This document shows, piece by piece, positions 43,373 through 51,364 of a stretch of DNA of 64,000 nt. The stretch lies in NCBI GenBank assembly GCA_045657265.1, contig JAZOSU010000029.1, positions 1-64,000 on the forward strand, in the 5' to 3' direction. A model generated the notes under the pieces. It was not told where the DNA came from. It was given only the letters and a program-made list of their open reading frames with translations, and made no database searches. A program made the translations under genes and the position numbers. How positions within the stretch are numbered: the stretch's first letter is position 1; each line of letters starts with the position of its first letter. The stretch comes from RGIG9041 sp045657265. GTDB taxonomy: Bacteria; Bacillota; Clostridia; Oscillospirales; QAKW01.

Positions 43373-43497
43373 TGGATGTGCAAATTAAAACAATCAATTT
43401 AGAAGATAATATAAATGAACTATCTGAACTATTTCCTGTTGATAAAATATATTTATTCGGCTCAAGGGCGTATGGCACCAACGCTGAAAGAATGTAA
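43373..43497 (+). pseudogene. N-terminal stub of a MNT-type nucleotidyltransferase
   Basis: From ATG at about 43373 the frame reads MDVQIKTINLEDN, then LFPVDKIYLFGSRAYGTNAE, then a stop. The G-S-R-x-Y-G-T block is the start of the nucleotidyltransferase active site, but the following D-x-D metal motif is gone. The sequence fuses into a Gfo/Idh/MocA remnant in another frame. The stub keeps a good promoter and ribosome site. Confidence 0.6.
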
Positions 43498-44087
43498 ACT
43501 TATTGCACAGGCGGCAGAGAAAAAAGGCGTGAAAATAGTTGTGTGTCACGTGCTTCGCTATTCACCTATATTCAGAAAAATCAAAGAAATAATTCTTTCA
43601 GGAGAGATTGGTGAGGTTGTGTCACTTGAAGCTCTTGAACCTGTAGGCATAAAGCATATGTCTTATAGCTTTGTAAGAGGAATGTGGAGTAACTGCAAGT
43701 TTTACAATGACAGCATTTACTCCCGATAAACGCGGCAGAGAAATACGTATATTCGGAACAAAAGGTATTATTGAGATATTCGGTAAAAATGATTATATAT
43801 ATGTAACTCGCTATGCCGACAGTACCTTGTACGTACCTAAAGAACCGATAGCGATTGACGTTTGCAGAAAAGAAGATAAAAATGGTGTAAGTATCACCTC
43901 GGTACACGGCGGAGGTGACGAGGGTATTATTCAGGCTATATACTATGAATTTAACAATGCTTATGAAGAAAATTCAATTTCTACAGGTACAGAATCATAT
44001 ATTAACCATATAATTTCTTTCGCAGCTGAAAAATCAAGAGTTGAAAGCTCGGTTGCAGAAATAGAAAAATATGCCGAATCATTATAA
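43474..44087 (+). pseudogene. Gfo/Idh/MocA oxidoreductase remnant with internal deletion
   Basis: The first part (MAPTLKECKLIAQAAEKKGV, then KIVVCHVLRYSPIFRKIKEI and GEIGEVVSLEALEPVG) is the region after the nucleotide-binding domain of Gfo/Idh/MocA dehydrogenases. After FVRGMWSN the frame shifts to GVTASFTMTAFTPDKRGREI, the C-terminal sheet of the same family, ending at 44087. The Rossmann N-terminus and the central segment with the usual catalytic lysine/histidine region are missing. A decayed sugar dehydrogenase, joined upstream to a nucleotidyltransferase stub. Confidence 0.7.
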
Positions 44088-44118
44088 TAAAAAAGTCTCT
44101 TTCGGGAGACTTTTTTTA
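44088..44118 (+). terminator. Rho-independent terminator after the Gfo/Idh remnant
   Basis: AAAAGTCTC pairs with GAGACTTTT around a short loop (44091-44114), followed by a T-tract. Confidence 0.8.
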
Positions 44119-44147
44119 TTGAATTGTTGAATTATTTGTGTTATAAT
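44119..44147 (+). promoter_or_regulatory. Sigma-70 promoter of the MATE transporter gene
   Basis: TTGAAT (44119-44124), 17 bases, TATAAT (44142-44147), 29 bases before the start codon. Confidence 0.65.
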
Positions 44148-44175
44148 ATTTATTTATGAAAAGAGGTGATTAGCA

Positions 44176-45525
44176 TTGACAGATACCGAACAATACTATA
44201 ATAAAATGACTCAGACTCCTGTGTCGAAACTTATTATTTCTCTTGGTATACCAACAACGATATCAATGCTCATCACTAATATATATAACCTTGCCGATAC
44301 TTATTTTGTGGGTGGTTTGGGCGAAAGTCCTCAGGCGGCAACGGGAATTCTGTTTACATTACAGTCAATTATTCAGGCGTTTTCTTTTATGTTGGGACAC
44401 GGGTCCGGAGCTTACGTTTCAAAATCACTCGCAGATAAAGATATAAAACAGTCTTCCCAATATGCATCAACTGCATTTTTTACAGGAGCTTTTATAGGCA
44501 CTTTGTTTATGATATTCGGACTTGCTTTTTTGAAACCTTTTGTCAGATTACTCGGCAGTACCGAAACTATTCTTCCATATGCTATGGATTATGGTATGTG
44601 GGTGTTTATTGCCTGTCCGTTTATGGTTTGCTCTCTTATTCTAAATAATAATCTCAGATATGAAGGGAAAGCTTTTTTTGCAATGATAGGCTTAACTACC
44701 GGCGGATTGTTAAATATATTCGGAGATTATCTGCTTATTTTAAAATTCGGAATGGGCGTATACGGAGCGGGTCTTGCTACTGCGGTATCGCAAATAATAA
44801 GCTTTACCATCTTGCTTATATTTTATCTCAAAAAGGCTCAGAGCAGACTTTCACCGAAGTTTTTCTCTTTTTCATCAAAGTATCATTTTGAAATAGTAAA
44901 AGCCGGATTGCCGTCTCTTATAAGACAGGGACTTACTTCAATATCAGGCGGTATTCTTAATAACTGCACCAAAATATTCGGTGATGCAGCAATTGCGGCA
45001 ATGAGCGTTGTAAACCGTTTTTCAATGTTTGTAATGTGTGTCGGTCTTGGTATAGGACAGGGATTTCAGCCTGTTGCAGCATTCAATTACAGAGCTGAAA
45101 AATATGACCGTGTAAAAAAAGGACTTCTTGTTACAATGTTTATAGGATTTATATTTATCGGAGTTCTTGCAACGGCAGGTTTTGTCTTTTCAAAACAAAT
45201 TGTTTTTGTGTTCCAGAAAAGTGAAAATGTTATAAAAATAGCGGCTCCTGCACTTAGATATTCTTGTGTCGGTATGTTGTTTATGTCTCTTTCTGTGCCG
45301 GTTAATATGCTGTATCAGAGCATACGTAAAGCAGGTGTCGCGTCATTTTTATCACTTTTAAGATCAGGTCTTATACTGATTCCGTCTATAATTACACTTT
45401 CTCATTTTTTAGGACTCAAAGGCATACAGCTTGCTCAGCCTGTTTCCGATGTGTTGACAGGTCTTGTATGTATACCGTTTATTGTTTATTTCTTAAAAAA
45501 GGATCATTCTGTAAATGAAAAATAA
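44176..45525 (+). CDS. MATE-family multidrug/Na+ antiporter
   Basis: TTG at 44176 is taken as the start because AAGAGGTGAT lies 7 bases upstream. The 449-residue protein has twelve membrane segments in two similar halves. Each half opens with the MATE pattern (TPVSKLIISLGIPTTISMLI and then ADTYFVGGLGESPQAATGI in the first half; AGLPSLIRQGLTSISGGI and IAAMSVVNRFSMFV in the second). Members export cationic drugs or other organic compounds with Na+ or H+. Substrate is unknown. The stop overlaps the next gene by 11 bases. Confidence 0.88.
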   Translation: MTDTEQYYNKMTQTPVSKLIISLGIPTTISMLITNIYNLADTYFVGGLGESPQAATGILFTLQSIIQAFSFMLGHGSGAYVSKSLADKDIKQSSQYASTAFFTGAFIGTLFMIFGLAFLKPFVRLLGSTETILPYAMDYGMWVFIACPFMVCSLILNNNLRYEGKAFFAMIGLTTGGLLNIFGDYLLILKFGMGVYGAGLATAVSQIISFTILLIFYLKKAQSRLSPKFFSFSSKYHFEIVKAGLPSLIRQGLTSISGGILNNCTKIFGDAAIAAMSVVNRFSMFVMCVGLGIGQGFQPVAAFNYRAEKYDRVKKGLLVTMFIGFIFIGVLATAGFVFSKQIVFVFQKSENVIKIAAPALRYSCVGMLFMSLSVPVNMLYQSIRKAGVASFLSLLRSGLILIPSIITLSHFLGLKGIQLAQPVSDVLTGLVCIPFIVYFLKKDHSVNEK

Positions 45526-46375
45526 AATCAAATTTATCAATTTTGTAATGCTGACAGTGGCGGGTATAATAAATGCTTTTGGCGTCACTGTGTTTTTAGC
45601 GCCTGTGAAATTGTACGATAGCGGTATATCGGGAACGTCAATGCTTCTTGAACAGATAACACCTGAATATTTAAGTCTGTCGGTTTTTCTTTTGATACTT
45701 AATGTTCCGCTTTTTATTTACGGACTTAAAAAACAAGGCGTTGCATTTACGATATATGCGGTGTATACTGTTGCAATATATTCGCTTTTTGCTTTTCTTA
45801 TTACAGATGTTTTACCTATAGATGTCAGTATAGCTTCTCCTCTTGCAGGAACTGATCTTTTGCTTTGCGCACTGTTTGGCGGAATGATTTCAGGTATAGG
45901 CTCAGGTATTGCAATCAGATTCGGCGGTGCGATGGACGGAATAGAAGTTATGTCTGTAATCTTTGCAAAAAAGCTCGGAATCACAGTAGGTACATTTGTT
46001 ATGATATATAATGTGATTCTTTATGTTGTTTGCGGTATAATAATCAAAAGCTGGATACTACCTCTTTATTCTATAGTAACATACGGCGCAGCTCTTAAAA
46101 CCGTTGACTTTATCGTTGAGGGTTTTGACAGAGCTAAGTGTGCAATGATAGTGACCGAACGTCCCGTTGAAATATGTGCCGCTTTGACAGAAGAGTTTGA
46201 ATGTGGTGTTACAAGAACCGATGCAGTGGGCGGATATTCAAATACAAATAAAACTATTATTTATTTCGTTGTAAACAGATTTCAGGTTACTAAAATGAAA
46301 GATATAGTACACGAAATAGATAAATCCGCATATATAACCATCAGCGAAGTTGCGGACGTTTATAAAGCAAATTGA
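45515..46375 (+). CDS. YitT-family membrane protein
   Basis: The 286-residue protein has five or six membrane helices (DUF161 region; GGMISGIGSGIAIRFGGAMD near residue 127). A soluble C-terminal DUF2179 domain follows (AKCAMIVTERPVEICAALTE near 210 and VNRFQVTKMKDIVHEID). This layout defines the YitT/YvjA family, whose transport role is not settled. ATG 45515 overlaps the MATE gene by 11 bases, so the two are coupled. Confidence 0.85.
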   Translation: MKNKIKFINFVMLTVAGIINAFGVTVFLAPVKLYDSGISGTSMLLEQITPEYLSLSVFLLILNVPLFIYGLKKQGVAFTIYAVYTVAIYSLFAFLITDVLPIDVSIASPLAGTDLLLCALFGGMISGIGSGIAIRFGGAMDGIEVMSVIFAKKLGITVGTFVMIYNVILYVVCGIIIKSWILPLYSIVTYGAALKTVDFIVEGFDRAKCAMIVTERPVEICAALTEEFECGVTRTDAVGGYSNTNKTIIYFVVNRFQVTKMKDIVHEIDKSAYITISEVADVYKAN

Positions 46376-46404
46376 AAAATATATAAAAATCAGGAGGAAA
46401 AAAG

Positions 46405-47499
46405 ATGGACATTCTTATCAAAGGGTTTCAGAATGTAGAACTGGGACAGATAGCAATGTGGATTATCGGCGGTATATTGATATTCCTTGCTATCAAAAAA
46501 GAAATGGAACCAACTCTTCTTTTACCCATGGGCTTTGGCGCAATTTTAATTAATTTGCCCGAATCAGGCGCAAAAGAAGTTGTTGAGCGACTTTTTGAAA
46601 TAGGTATTGATAACGGTGAGCTGATGCCTCTGATACTGTTTATCGGTATCGGCGCAATGATTGATTTCGAACCGCTTCTTGTCAATCCGAAACTTATGTT
46701 TTTCGGTGCTGCAGCTCAGTTCGGTATTTTCTTTACTTTGGCAATGGCATCATTGCTCGGTTTTGAACTTAACGATGCGGCTTCTGTTGCTATCATAGGT
46801 GCGGCAGACGGTCCTACGTCTATTTTTGTAGCGCAGACACTGGGCTCAAAATATTTACCGGCAATAATGGTTGCGGCTTATTCATATATGGCTCTTGTAC
46901 CTGTTGTTCAGCCGCCTATTATAAAACTTTGTACAACTAAAAAAGAACGCCTTATCCGTATGGAAAAATTCGGCGGTTCTGTTTCAAAAACAACAAAAAT
47001 TCTTTTCCCGATAATAGTAACCGTAATTGTAGGCTTTGTAGCTCCCGATGCAGTTGCTCTTATAGGTTTCCTTATGTTCGGTAACCTTATCCGTGAATGT
47101 GGTGTTCTTAATTCACTCTCGGAAACAGCTCAGAAGGTACTTGCAAACCTTATAACAATCTTTCTCGGTATCACCATTGCTTCAAGAATGAATTATCAGG
47201 AATTTCTCCAGTGGGAAACACTTCTCATAATGGGTCTTGGTCTTATAGCATTCATATTCGATACATTTGCAGGTGTAATGCTTGCTAAAATTATTAACCT
47301 GTTCAGTAAAAAGAAAATCAATCCTATGATAGGTGCAGCAGGTATTTCTGCATTCCCTATGTCAGCGCGTGTTGTTCATAAAATGGGACTTGAAGAAGAT
47401 AACCAGAACTTTCTTCTTATGCACTCAATAGGTGTAAATGTTTCAGGTCAGATAGCATCTGTTATAGCAGCAGGTCTTATTCTTGCATTTGTTAAATAA
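46405..47499 (+). CDS. oadB: Na+-transporting carboxylic-acid decarboxylase, beta subunit
   Basis: The 364-residue membrane protein has the defining OadB/GcdB/MmdB motif IGAADGPTSIFVAQTLG near residue 132, whose Asp takes part in Na+ movement. AYSYMALVPVVQPPIIKL follows near 158, along with later glycine-rich helices. In known complexes the beta subunit couples decarboxylation of carboxybiotin to Na+ export. It has a strong AGGAGG ribosome site and is followed by a 48-residue gamma-like peptide gene. No carboxyltransferase or biotin carrier is encoded in the window, so whether it pumps on oxaloacetate, methylmalonyl-CoA or glutaconyl-CoA is open. Confidence 0.88.
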   Translation: MDILIKGFQNVELGQIAMWIIGGILIFLAIKKEMEPTLLLPMGFGAILINLPESGAKEVVERLFEIGIDNGELMPLILFIGIGAMIDFEPLLVNPKLMFFGAAAQFGIFFTLAMASLLGFELNDAASVAIIGAADGPTSIFVAQTLGSKYLPAIMVAAYSYMALVPVVQPPIIKLCTTKKERLIRMEKFGGSVSKTTKILFPIIVTVIVGFVAPDAVALIGFLMFGNLIRECGVLNSLSETAQKVLANLITIFLGITIASRMNYQEFLQWETLLIMGLGLIAFIFDTFAGVMLAKIINLFSKKKINPMIGAAGISAFPMSARVVHKMGLEEDNQNFLLMHSIGVNVSGQIASVIAAGLILAFVK

Positions 47500-47512
47500 G
47501 GAGATATGAATA

Positions 47513-47659
47513 ATGTTTAGTTTTAATCCTTCACTTTTTGTAGCATCACTTCCTATAGTAGTTCAGGGAATGCTTGGGATTTTTATAGTCACTACTGCAA
47601 TAATTATTTCAGTAATGCTTCTGAACCTTTTCGGAATACTGTTTACTAAAAAGAAATGA
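47513..47659 (+). CDS. OadG-like 48-residue membrane subunit
   Basis: Below usual gene-finding length, but well supported: AAGGAG at 47498-47503 is 9 bases before ATG 47513. The product (MFSFNPSLFVASLPIVVQGM, then LGIFIVTTAIIISVMLLNLF and GILFTKKK) has one membrane helix with a positively charged cytoplasmic end. It lies 13 bases after oadB and before a terminator. It matches the small OadG-related subunits that accompany the beta subunit in Firmicutes and probably stabilises it. An earlier ATG at 47506 meets a stop after four codons. Confidence 0.8.
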   Translation: MFSFNPSLFVASLPIVVQGMLGIFIVTTAIIISVMLLNLFGILFTKKK

Positions 47660-47670
47660 TATATTAAACA

Positions 47671-47710
47671 AAAATGCTGTAAAAACGAATTCGTTTTTAC
47701 AGTATTTTTT
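47671..47710. terminator. Bidirectional terminator after oadB/oadG-like genes
   Basis: AATACTGTAAAAACGAA-type arms (47672-47689 with 47690-47707) form a long stem flanked by A- and T-tracts. It also ends the convergent minus-strand esterase-like gene, whose stop overlaps it. Confidence 0.8.
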
Positions 47711-48254
47711 AATATTCTATTTTGCAGATAACTGTTTTGTCTTCGATTTCTGCTTCGTGGTCATTTCCGTAAATGTGAATGAAACTTGAAGATTTTGGAG
47801 TTTTTTCGACATACGGTCCGAAAGTAGGACGGAGTATCGGTTTGTCACCGTCGTCAATTTCATCTTCTGACTCTTGTGTCATAGGTGTTCTGTCGTAATT
47901 CATATACAGGGAATTGTGCATTCCTGAAGAATGTCCCTGAAGGCATATGTAAAGAGGAAGTTTTTGTCCGTTCCAATCTTTGGGCAGAGCAATGTATCTT
48001 GGAACGAAGTATCCCTCTTCATTTTGGAAAGAAAAAGGAATAACTTTAACTCCGTACATTTCAAATTCAGGCCCTGTTTTGAACATATCGTCTTTTGGTT
48101 TTACCATTTTGTCAAGACCTAAAAGTGCCCATAGTCTGTCATAGGCTCTTTTCTGCCAACTTTCCATTGATTCTTTGCCGTTATAGCGGAAAGCAGGTGT
48201 GATTTTTGAATATAATTTGCTATCAAAATCAAGTGCAATTCTTATGTCTTCCAT
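47709..48254 (-). CDS. Truncated alpha/beta-hydrolase-like esterase
   Basis: Read from ATG 48254 (181 residues). An upstream in-frame start at 48302 lies inside the promoter and is rejected. Residues 90-130 (YIALPKDWNGQKLPLYICLQ, then GHSSGMHNSL) match the first strands and oxyanion region of acetyl-xylan-esterase/dienelactone-hydrolase-like proteins. The chain then jumps to an acidic segment and a short tail (GPYVEKTPKSSSFIHIYGND) and ends. The nucleophile elbow and catalytic Asp/His of a full enzyme (about 300-350 residues) are missing. It is probably a decayed or fused remnant that keeps a strong, LacI-operator-bearing promoter. Confidence 0.5.
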   Translation of the reverse strand: MEDIRIALDFDSKLYSKITPAFRYNGKESMESWQKRAYDRLWALLGLDKMVKPKDDMFKTGPEFEMYGVKVIPFSFQNEEGYFVPRYIALPKDWNGQKLPLYICLQGHSSGMHNSLYMNYDRTPMTQESEDEIDDGDKPILRPTFGPYVEKTPKSSSFIHIYGNDHEAEIEDKTVICKIEY

Positions 48255-48270
48255 TATGTTTGCCTCGTAT

Positions 48271-48284
48271 TGTAAACACTTACA
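48271..48284. promoter_or_regulatory. LacI-type operator in the divergent promoter region
   Basis: TGTAAACACTTACA is a 14-base near-palindrome close to the LacI/CcpA-family consensus TGTAARCGYTTACA. It covers the predicted transcription start (about 48281) of the minus-strand promoter at 48288-48315. A bound repressor would block that promoter. The adjacent divergent lacI-family gene is the obvious regulator; CcpA is an alternative. Confidence 0.6.
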
Positions 48285-48287
48285 TTC

Positions 48288-48315
48288 AGTATACCGCAAC
48301 AAAATGAGTTGTCAA
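48288..48315 (-). promoter_or_regulatory. Sigma-70 promoter of the esterase-like gene
   Basis: Minus-strand TTGACA (48315-48310), 16 bases, TATACT (48293-48288). Its -35 box uses the same bases as the -35 box of the plus-strand lacI-family promoter (48309-48314). Confidence 0.75.
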
Positions 48316-48337
48316 TGTGTTTAATGTGTGATATACT
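48309..48337 (+). promoter_or_regulatory. Sigma-70 promoter of the LacI-family regulator
   Basis: TTGTCA (48309-48314), 17 bases, TATACT (48332-48337), 19 bases before the start codon. It overlaps the divergent promoter at the -35 box, so the two polymerases cannot bind at once. Confidence 0.7.
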
Positions 48338-48356
48338 GAAAAACAGAGGTGAATTA

Positions 48357-49319
48357 ATGAACATTTATGATATAGCTAAAAAATGCGGTGTTTCTATTGC
48401 GACGGTGTCCCGTGTTCTTAATAACAGCAATAAAGTTAATCAAAAAACCAAGGAAAAAATCCTCGCAGTTATGAATGAAGAAAATTATACGCCAAATGCT
48501 TTTGCCAGAGGACTTGGACTTGGTTCGATGCGTATGATAGGGTTGGTTTGTACAGACGTTGCAGATCTTTATTATGCAAAAGCTGTATCACTTATGGAAA
48601 AAGAACTCAGGAAACTTGGGCTTGATACTCTTCTTTGTTGTAGCGGAACATCCGTTGAGGATAAAAAGAAAGCAATAAAACTTATAATGAATAAAAACGT
48701 TGATGCCTTGATACTTATAGGTTCTGCATTTCGTGAACTCAGCGATAATTCTCATATAAAAGAAGCTGCAGAAAAATTACCTGTTTTTATAATCAACGGT
48801 GATATTTCTTTGGATAACGTGTATTGTGTGCTTTGCGATGAACATAAAGCTATGTATGAGAATGTAAAATATGTTGTTCAGAAGGGTGCGGACAGTATTC
48901 TTTATCTGTATGACTCGGAAAGCTATAGCGGAAGATGTAAACTGTCGGGCTTTGAACAGGCGGTTAAAGAAACAGGTCTTAAATCAAAAATTGTCAAAAC
49001 AGAAAAAGATTTACAAAGCGCCAAGAATGCGGTTGTCGCCCAATTTGAAAATGAAGAATTTTCGGCAATTTTAACTTCGGAAGATTTACTCGCTGTAGGC
49101 GCACTGAAAGCAATCGGTAAACTTAATAAAAAAATATCAGTAATAGGATTTAATAATTCCCAACTTGCTTTGTGCTCGTCCCCGTCTTTGACCAGCGTGG
49201 ATAATATGCTTGATGAGCTTTGCCCTATGACTGCAAAACTTTTGTCGAGCCTTCTTTCAGGAGAGCAAATACCTGCCAAAACTACGTTGTATGCGAAAAT
49301 TGTAGAAAGAGATACATAA
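48357..49319 (+). CDS. LacI-family transcriptional regulator
   Basis: ATG 48357 is chosen because AGAGGTGA lies 4 bases upstream and it gives the canonical N-terminus (MNIYDIAKKCGVSIATVSRV, then LNNSNKVNQKTKEKIL), the LacI helix-turn-helix and hinge. The 320-residue product continues with a periplasmic-binding-protein-like effector domain (MIGLVCTDVADLYYAKAV near residue 60; ALILIGSAFREL near 117; ISVIGFNNSQLALCSSPSLT near 258). It probably senses a sugar and represses the divergent esterase-like gene through the operator at 48271-48284. The effector is unknown. Confidence 0.9.
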   Translation: MNIYDIAKKCGVSIATVSRVLNNSNKVNQKTKEKILAVMNEENYTPNAFARGLGLGSMRMIGLVCTDVADLYYAKAVSLMEKELRKLGLDTLLCCSGTSVEDKKKAIKLIMNKNVDALILIGSAFRELSDNSHIKEAAEKLPVFIINGDISLDNVYCVLCDEHKAMYENVKYVVQKGADSILYLYDSESYSGRCKLSGFEQAVKETGLKSKIVKTEKDLQSAKNAVVAQFENEEFSAILTSEDLLAVGALKAIGKLNKKISVIGFNNSQLALCSSPSLTSVDNMLDELCPMTAKLLSSLLSGEQIPAKTTLYAKIVERDT

Positions 49320-49335
49320 ATTTTGTTTTTTGCTA

Positions 49336-49364
49336 TTGACTTTTGCACTTTAGCGTGCTATAAT
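49336..49364 (+). promoter_or_regulatory. Sigma-70 promoter of the glycine-riboswitch/agcS unit
   Basis: TTGACT (49336-49341), 17 bases, TATAAT (49359-49364). Transcription would begin near 49371 and include the whole riboswitch leader. Confidence 0.8.
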
Positions 49365-49394
49365 CCTAAATCGTAACAAATAAATATTGCTAAG

Positions 49395-49568
49395 TGAAAC
49401 TCGCAGGATTTTTAAAAACTGTGAGCGGATAGGACTTTGGAGAATCTCATTAAGTTGAGTGCCGAAGGGGCAAGGCAAACGGAGTTTGCTCAATCTCTCA
49501 GGCAAAAGGACAAAGATTAATTTTGTATTCAAAGTCGCTATATTATGCTATAGCGGCTTTTATTTTTT
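49395..49568 (+). promoter_or_regulatory. Glycine riboswitch with terminator, upstream of agcS
   Basis: The leader holds one glycine aptamer at about 49431-49517. Conserved core segments are GCCGAAGGGGCAAGG (49461-49475) and CTCTCAGGCAAAAGGACAAAG-like sequence at 49495-49515. A P1 pairing of CTTTG (49435-49439) with CAAAG (49511-49515) is visible. A small hairpin (49400-49406 with 49419-49425) precedes it, where a second aptamer would sit in tandem versions. A terminator stem AAAGTCGCTATA/TATAGCGGCTTT (49531-49560) with a T-tract follows. It should control read-through into the symporter gene according to glycine level; whether glycine turns it on or off is not decided by sequence alone. Confidence 0.85.
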
Positions 49569-49591
49569 AAAAGGAAAAAGGAGAAAAAAAG

Positions 49592-51019
49592 ATGGACGCA
49601 ATATTAAATATCGTTCAGACAATCAACAGCTACCTTACAGACTATGTACTCATTATTCTTTTGGTAGCAGTGGGTATTTTATTTACCGTTAAAACAGGTT
49701 TTGTACAGATTCGTTGTTTCGGCGAAGGTATGAAAAAGGTTTTTGGTAACTTTAAACTTAAAGGTGGAAAAAGTGAAGGCGGAATGAGTTCATTCCAGGC
49801 TCTTGCAACTGCAATTGCGGCTCAGGTCGGCACAGGTAACATCGTAGGTGCTTCAGGCGCCATCCTCGTAGGTGGTCCCGGTGCTATCTTCTGGATGTGG
49901 ATAATCGCTTTCTTTGGTATGGCTACCATTTATGCAGAAGCAGTTCTTGCTCAGAAAACACGTGTTACTGATGCAGACGGTAACATTCAGGGTGGTCCTG
50001 TTTATTACATAAAAGAAGCATTTAAAGGTACATTCGGCAAAATTCTTGCTATTTTCTTCTCAATATCTACAGTTCTTGCTCTTGGCTTCATGGGCCTTAT
50101 GGTACAGTCAAATTCAATTGCAGAATCAGTTAATAATGCATTTGGTATCCAGCCTTGGATAGTTGGTGTTATCGTTGCTGCACTTGCGCTTCTTGTATTT
50201 GTAGGCGGTATCAGCCGTATTGCATCAGTTACAGAAAAATTAGTTCCTTTAATGGCTATTTTCTTCCTTATCGGCGGTTTTGTTATTCTTGGAATTAATT
50301 TTAAAGAAATCCCCGAAACTTTTGGTATGATATTCAAATACGCATTTACACCTCAGGCTCTTATCGGTGGCGGTATCGGTGCTGCTATTAAAACAGCTAT
50401 CAGTCAGGGCGCAAAACGTGGTCTTTTCTCAAACGAAGCAGGTATGGGTTCAACACCTCACGCACATGCTCTTGCAAATGTTGAGAAACCTCACGACCAG
50501 GGTGTTGTCGCTATGATAGGTGTGTTTATCGATACATTTGTAGTTCTTACAATGACAGCTCTTGTTGTTATTTCTTCAATCTATTGTGGAAACGGTCCTC
50601 TTGCAGGTAAACTCGGAGCTGATTATATTGCAGCAACTGCAGGTGAAACTGCTATCGTTTCAAAAACAAGCATTATGCAGCTTGCATATACACAAACTCT
50701 TCCTGAATTTTTCGGAAACTTCGGTAATATATTTGTTGCTATATGCCTGTTCTTCTTTGCATTTTCAACTATTATCAGCTGGAACCTTTTTGGTAAAATC
50801 AATGCACAGTATCTTACAAAGAACAAAAAATGGGCTATCATTGCTTACGGTGTAATTTCTGCAGGCTTTGTATTCCTTGGTTCAGTTCTTAAAAACGATC
50901 TCGTTTGGGAACTTACTGACTTTTTCAACTATCTTATGGTAATTCCTAACGTAATCGCACTTTTTGCTCTTGCAAAAATAGTTTCAAAAGAAGCTAAAAA
51001 AGCAAAGGAAAAGAAATAA
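49592..51019 (+). CDS. agcS: Sodium:alanine/glycine symporter, AgcS family
   Basis: The 475-residue membrane protein has about eleven helices and the AGCS family blocks GGMSSFQALATAIAAQVGTG near residue 60, GNIVGASGAILVGGPGAIFW near 80, and GLFSNEAGMGSTPHAHALAN near 280. These proteins take up alanine or glycine with Na+. The glycine riboswitch upstream makes glycine the likely physiological substrate. It has an AAAGGAG ribosome site and is monocistronic, being followed by the first T-box promoter. Confidence 0.93.
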   Translation: MDAILNIVQTINSYLTDYVLIILLVAVGILFTVKTGFVQIRCFGEGMKKVFGNFKLKGGKSEGGMSSFQALATAIAAQVGTGNIVGASGAILVGGPGAIFWMWIIAFFGMATIYAEAVLAQKTRVTDADGNIQGGPVYYIKEAFKGTFGKILAIFFSISTVLALGFMGLMVQSNSIAESVNNAFGIQPWIVGVIVAALALLVFVGGISRIASVTEKLVPLMAIFFLIGGFVILGINFKEIPETFGMIFKYAFTPQALIGGGIGAAIKTAISQGAKRGLFSNEAGMGSTPHAHALANVEKPHDQGVVAMIGVFIDTFVVLTMTALVVISSIYCGNGPLAGKLGADYIAATAGETAIVSKTSIMQLAYTQTLPEFFGNFGNIFVAICLFFFAFSTIISWNLFGKINAQYLTKNKKWAIIAYGVISAGFVFLGSVLKNDLVWELTDFFNYLMVIPNVIALFALAKIVSKEAKKAKEKK

Positions 51020-51035
51020 TTTTCCCTAAAAAGTA

Positions 51036-51064
51036 TTGACAAGTATTTTTTAGTGTGCTAACAT
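51036..51064 (+). promoter_or_regulatory. Sigma-70 promoter of T-box unit 1
   Basis: TTGACA (51036-51041), 17 bases, TAACAT (51059-51064), 17 bases after the agcS stop codon. Confidence 0.75.
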
Positions 51065-51070
51065 TTTGAT

Positions 51071-51350
51071 ATCACAATTAAATAAAGGCTGTGACGAAGA
51101 CGGTTTTGAATTTCAACTTGCAGAGAGCCGATGGTGGTGTGAATCGGTAGTTTGTGTTCATATAACCCATCACTTCTGAGCCGAAAGTCCGAAAGCAAAA
51201 AGCAAGTAGATACTTTCCGTGATTGCTGCGTAAAGGCATAGGGGTTGTCAGACTCCAAGAGCGGCAGATTATAAATCTGCAATTTGAGTGGTACCGCGAG
51301 TGTATAATTCACCCGTCTCAAAGTAATTTGAGACGGGTTTTTTATTTGAA
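51071..51350 (+). promoter_or_regulatory. T-box leader 1, predicted to read tRNA-Ile
   Basis: The leader has the full T-box architecture. Stem I runs from GGCTGTGACGAAG (about 51087) to CTTCTGAGCC (about 51173-51182). The antiterminator box TGAGTGGTACCGCG lies at 51285-51298. The terminator stem is ACCCGTCTCAAA/TTTGAGACGGGT (51311-51338) with a T-tract. In the specifier loop the triplet ATC (51169-51171) is followed by A-C, placed exactly two bases before TTCTGAGCC, and reads as isoleucine. It controls the adjacent XRE-cupin-ligase gene. The T-box call is very firm; the codon choice rests on alignment with the two other leaders in this window. Confidence 0.9.
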
Positions 51351-51364
51351 AGGAGAATAAATCT

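Noticed and set aside
48309..48356. Longer LacI-family protein from TTG 48309
   Set aside because: That start overlaps the promoter -35 element; ATG 48357 gives the canonical helix-turn-helix N-terminus.
49395..49430. Possible first aptamer of a tandem glycine riboswitch
   Set aside because: Only a short hairpin is visible and the conserved core segments are missing, so a single aptamer is reported.
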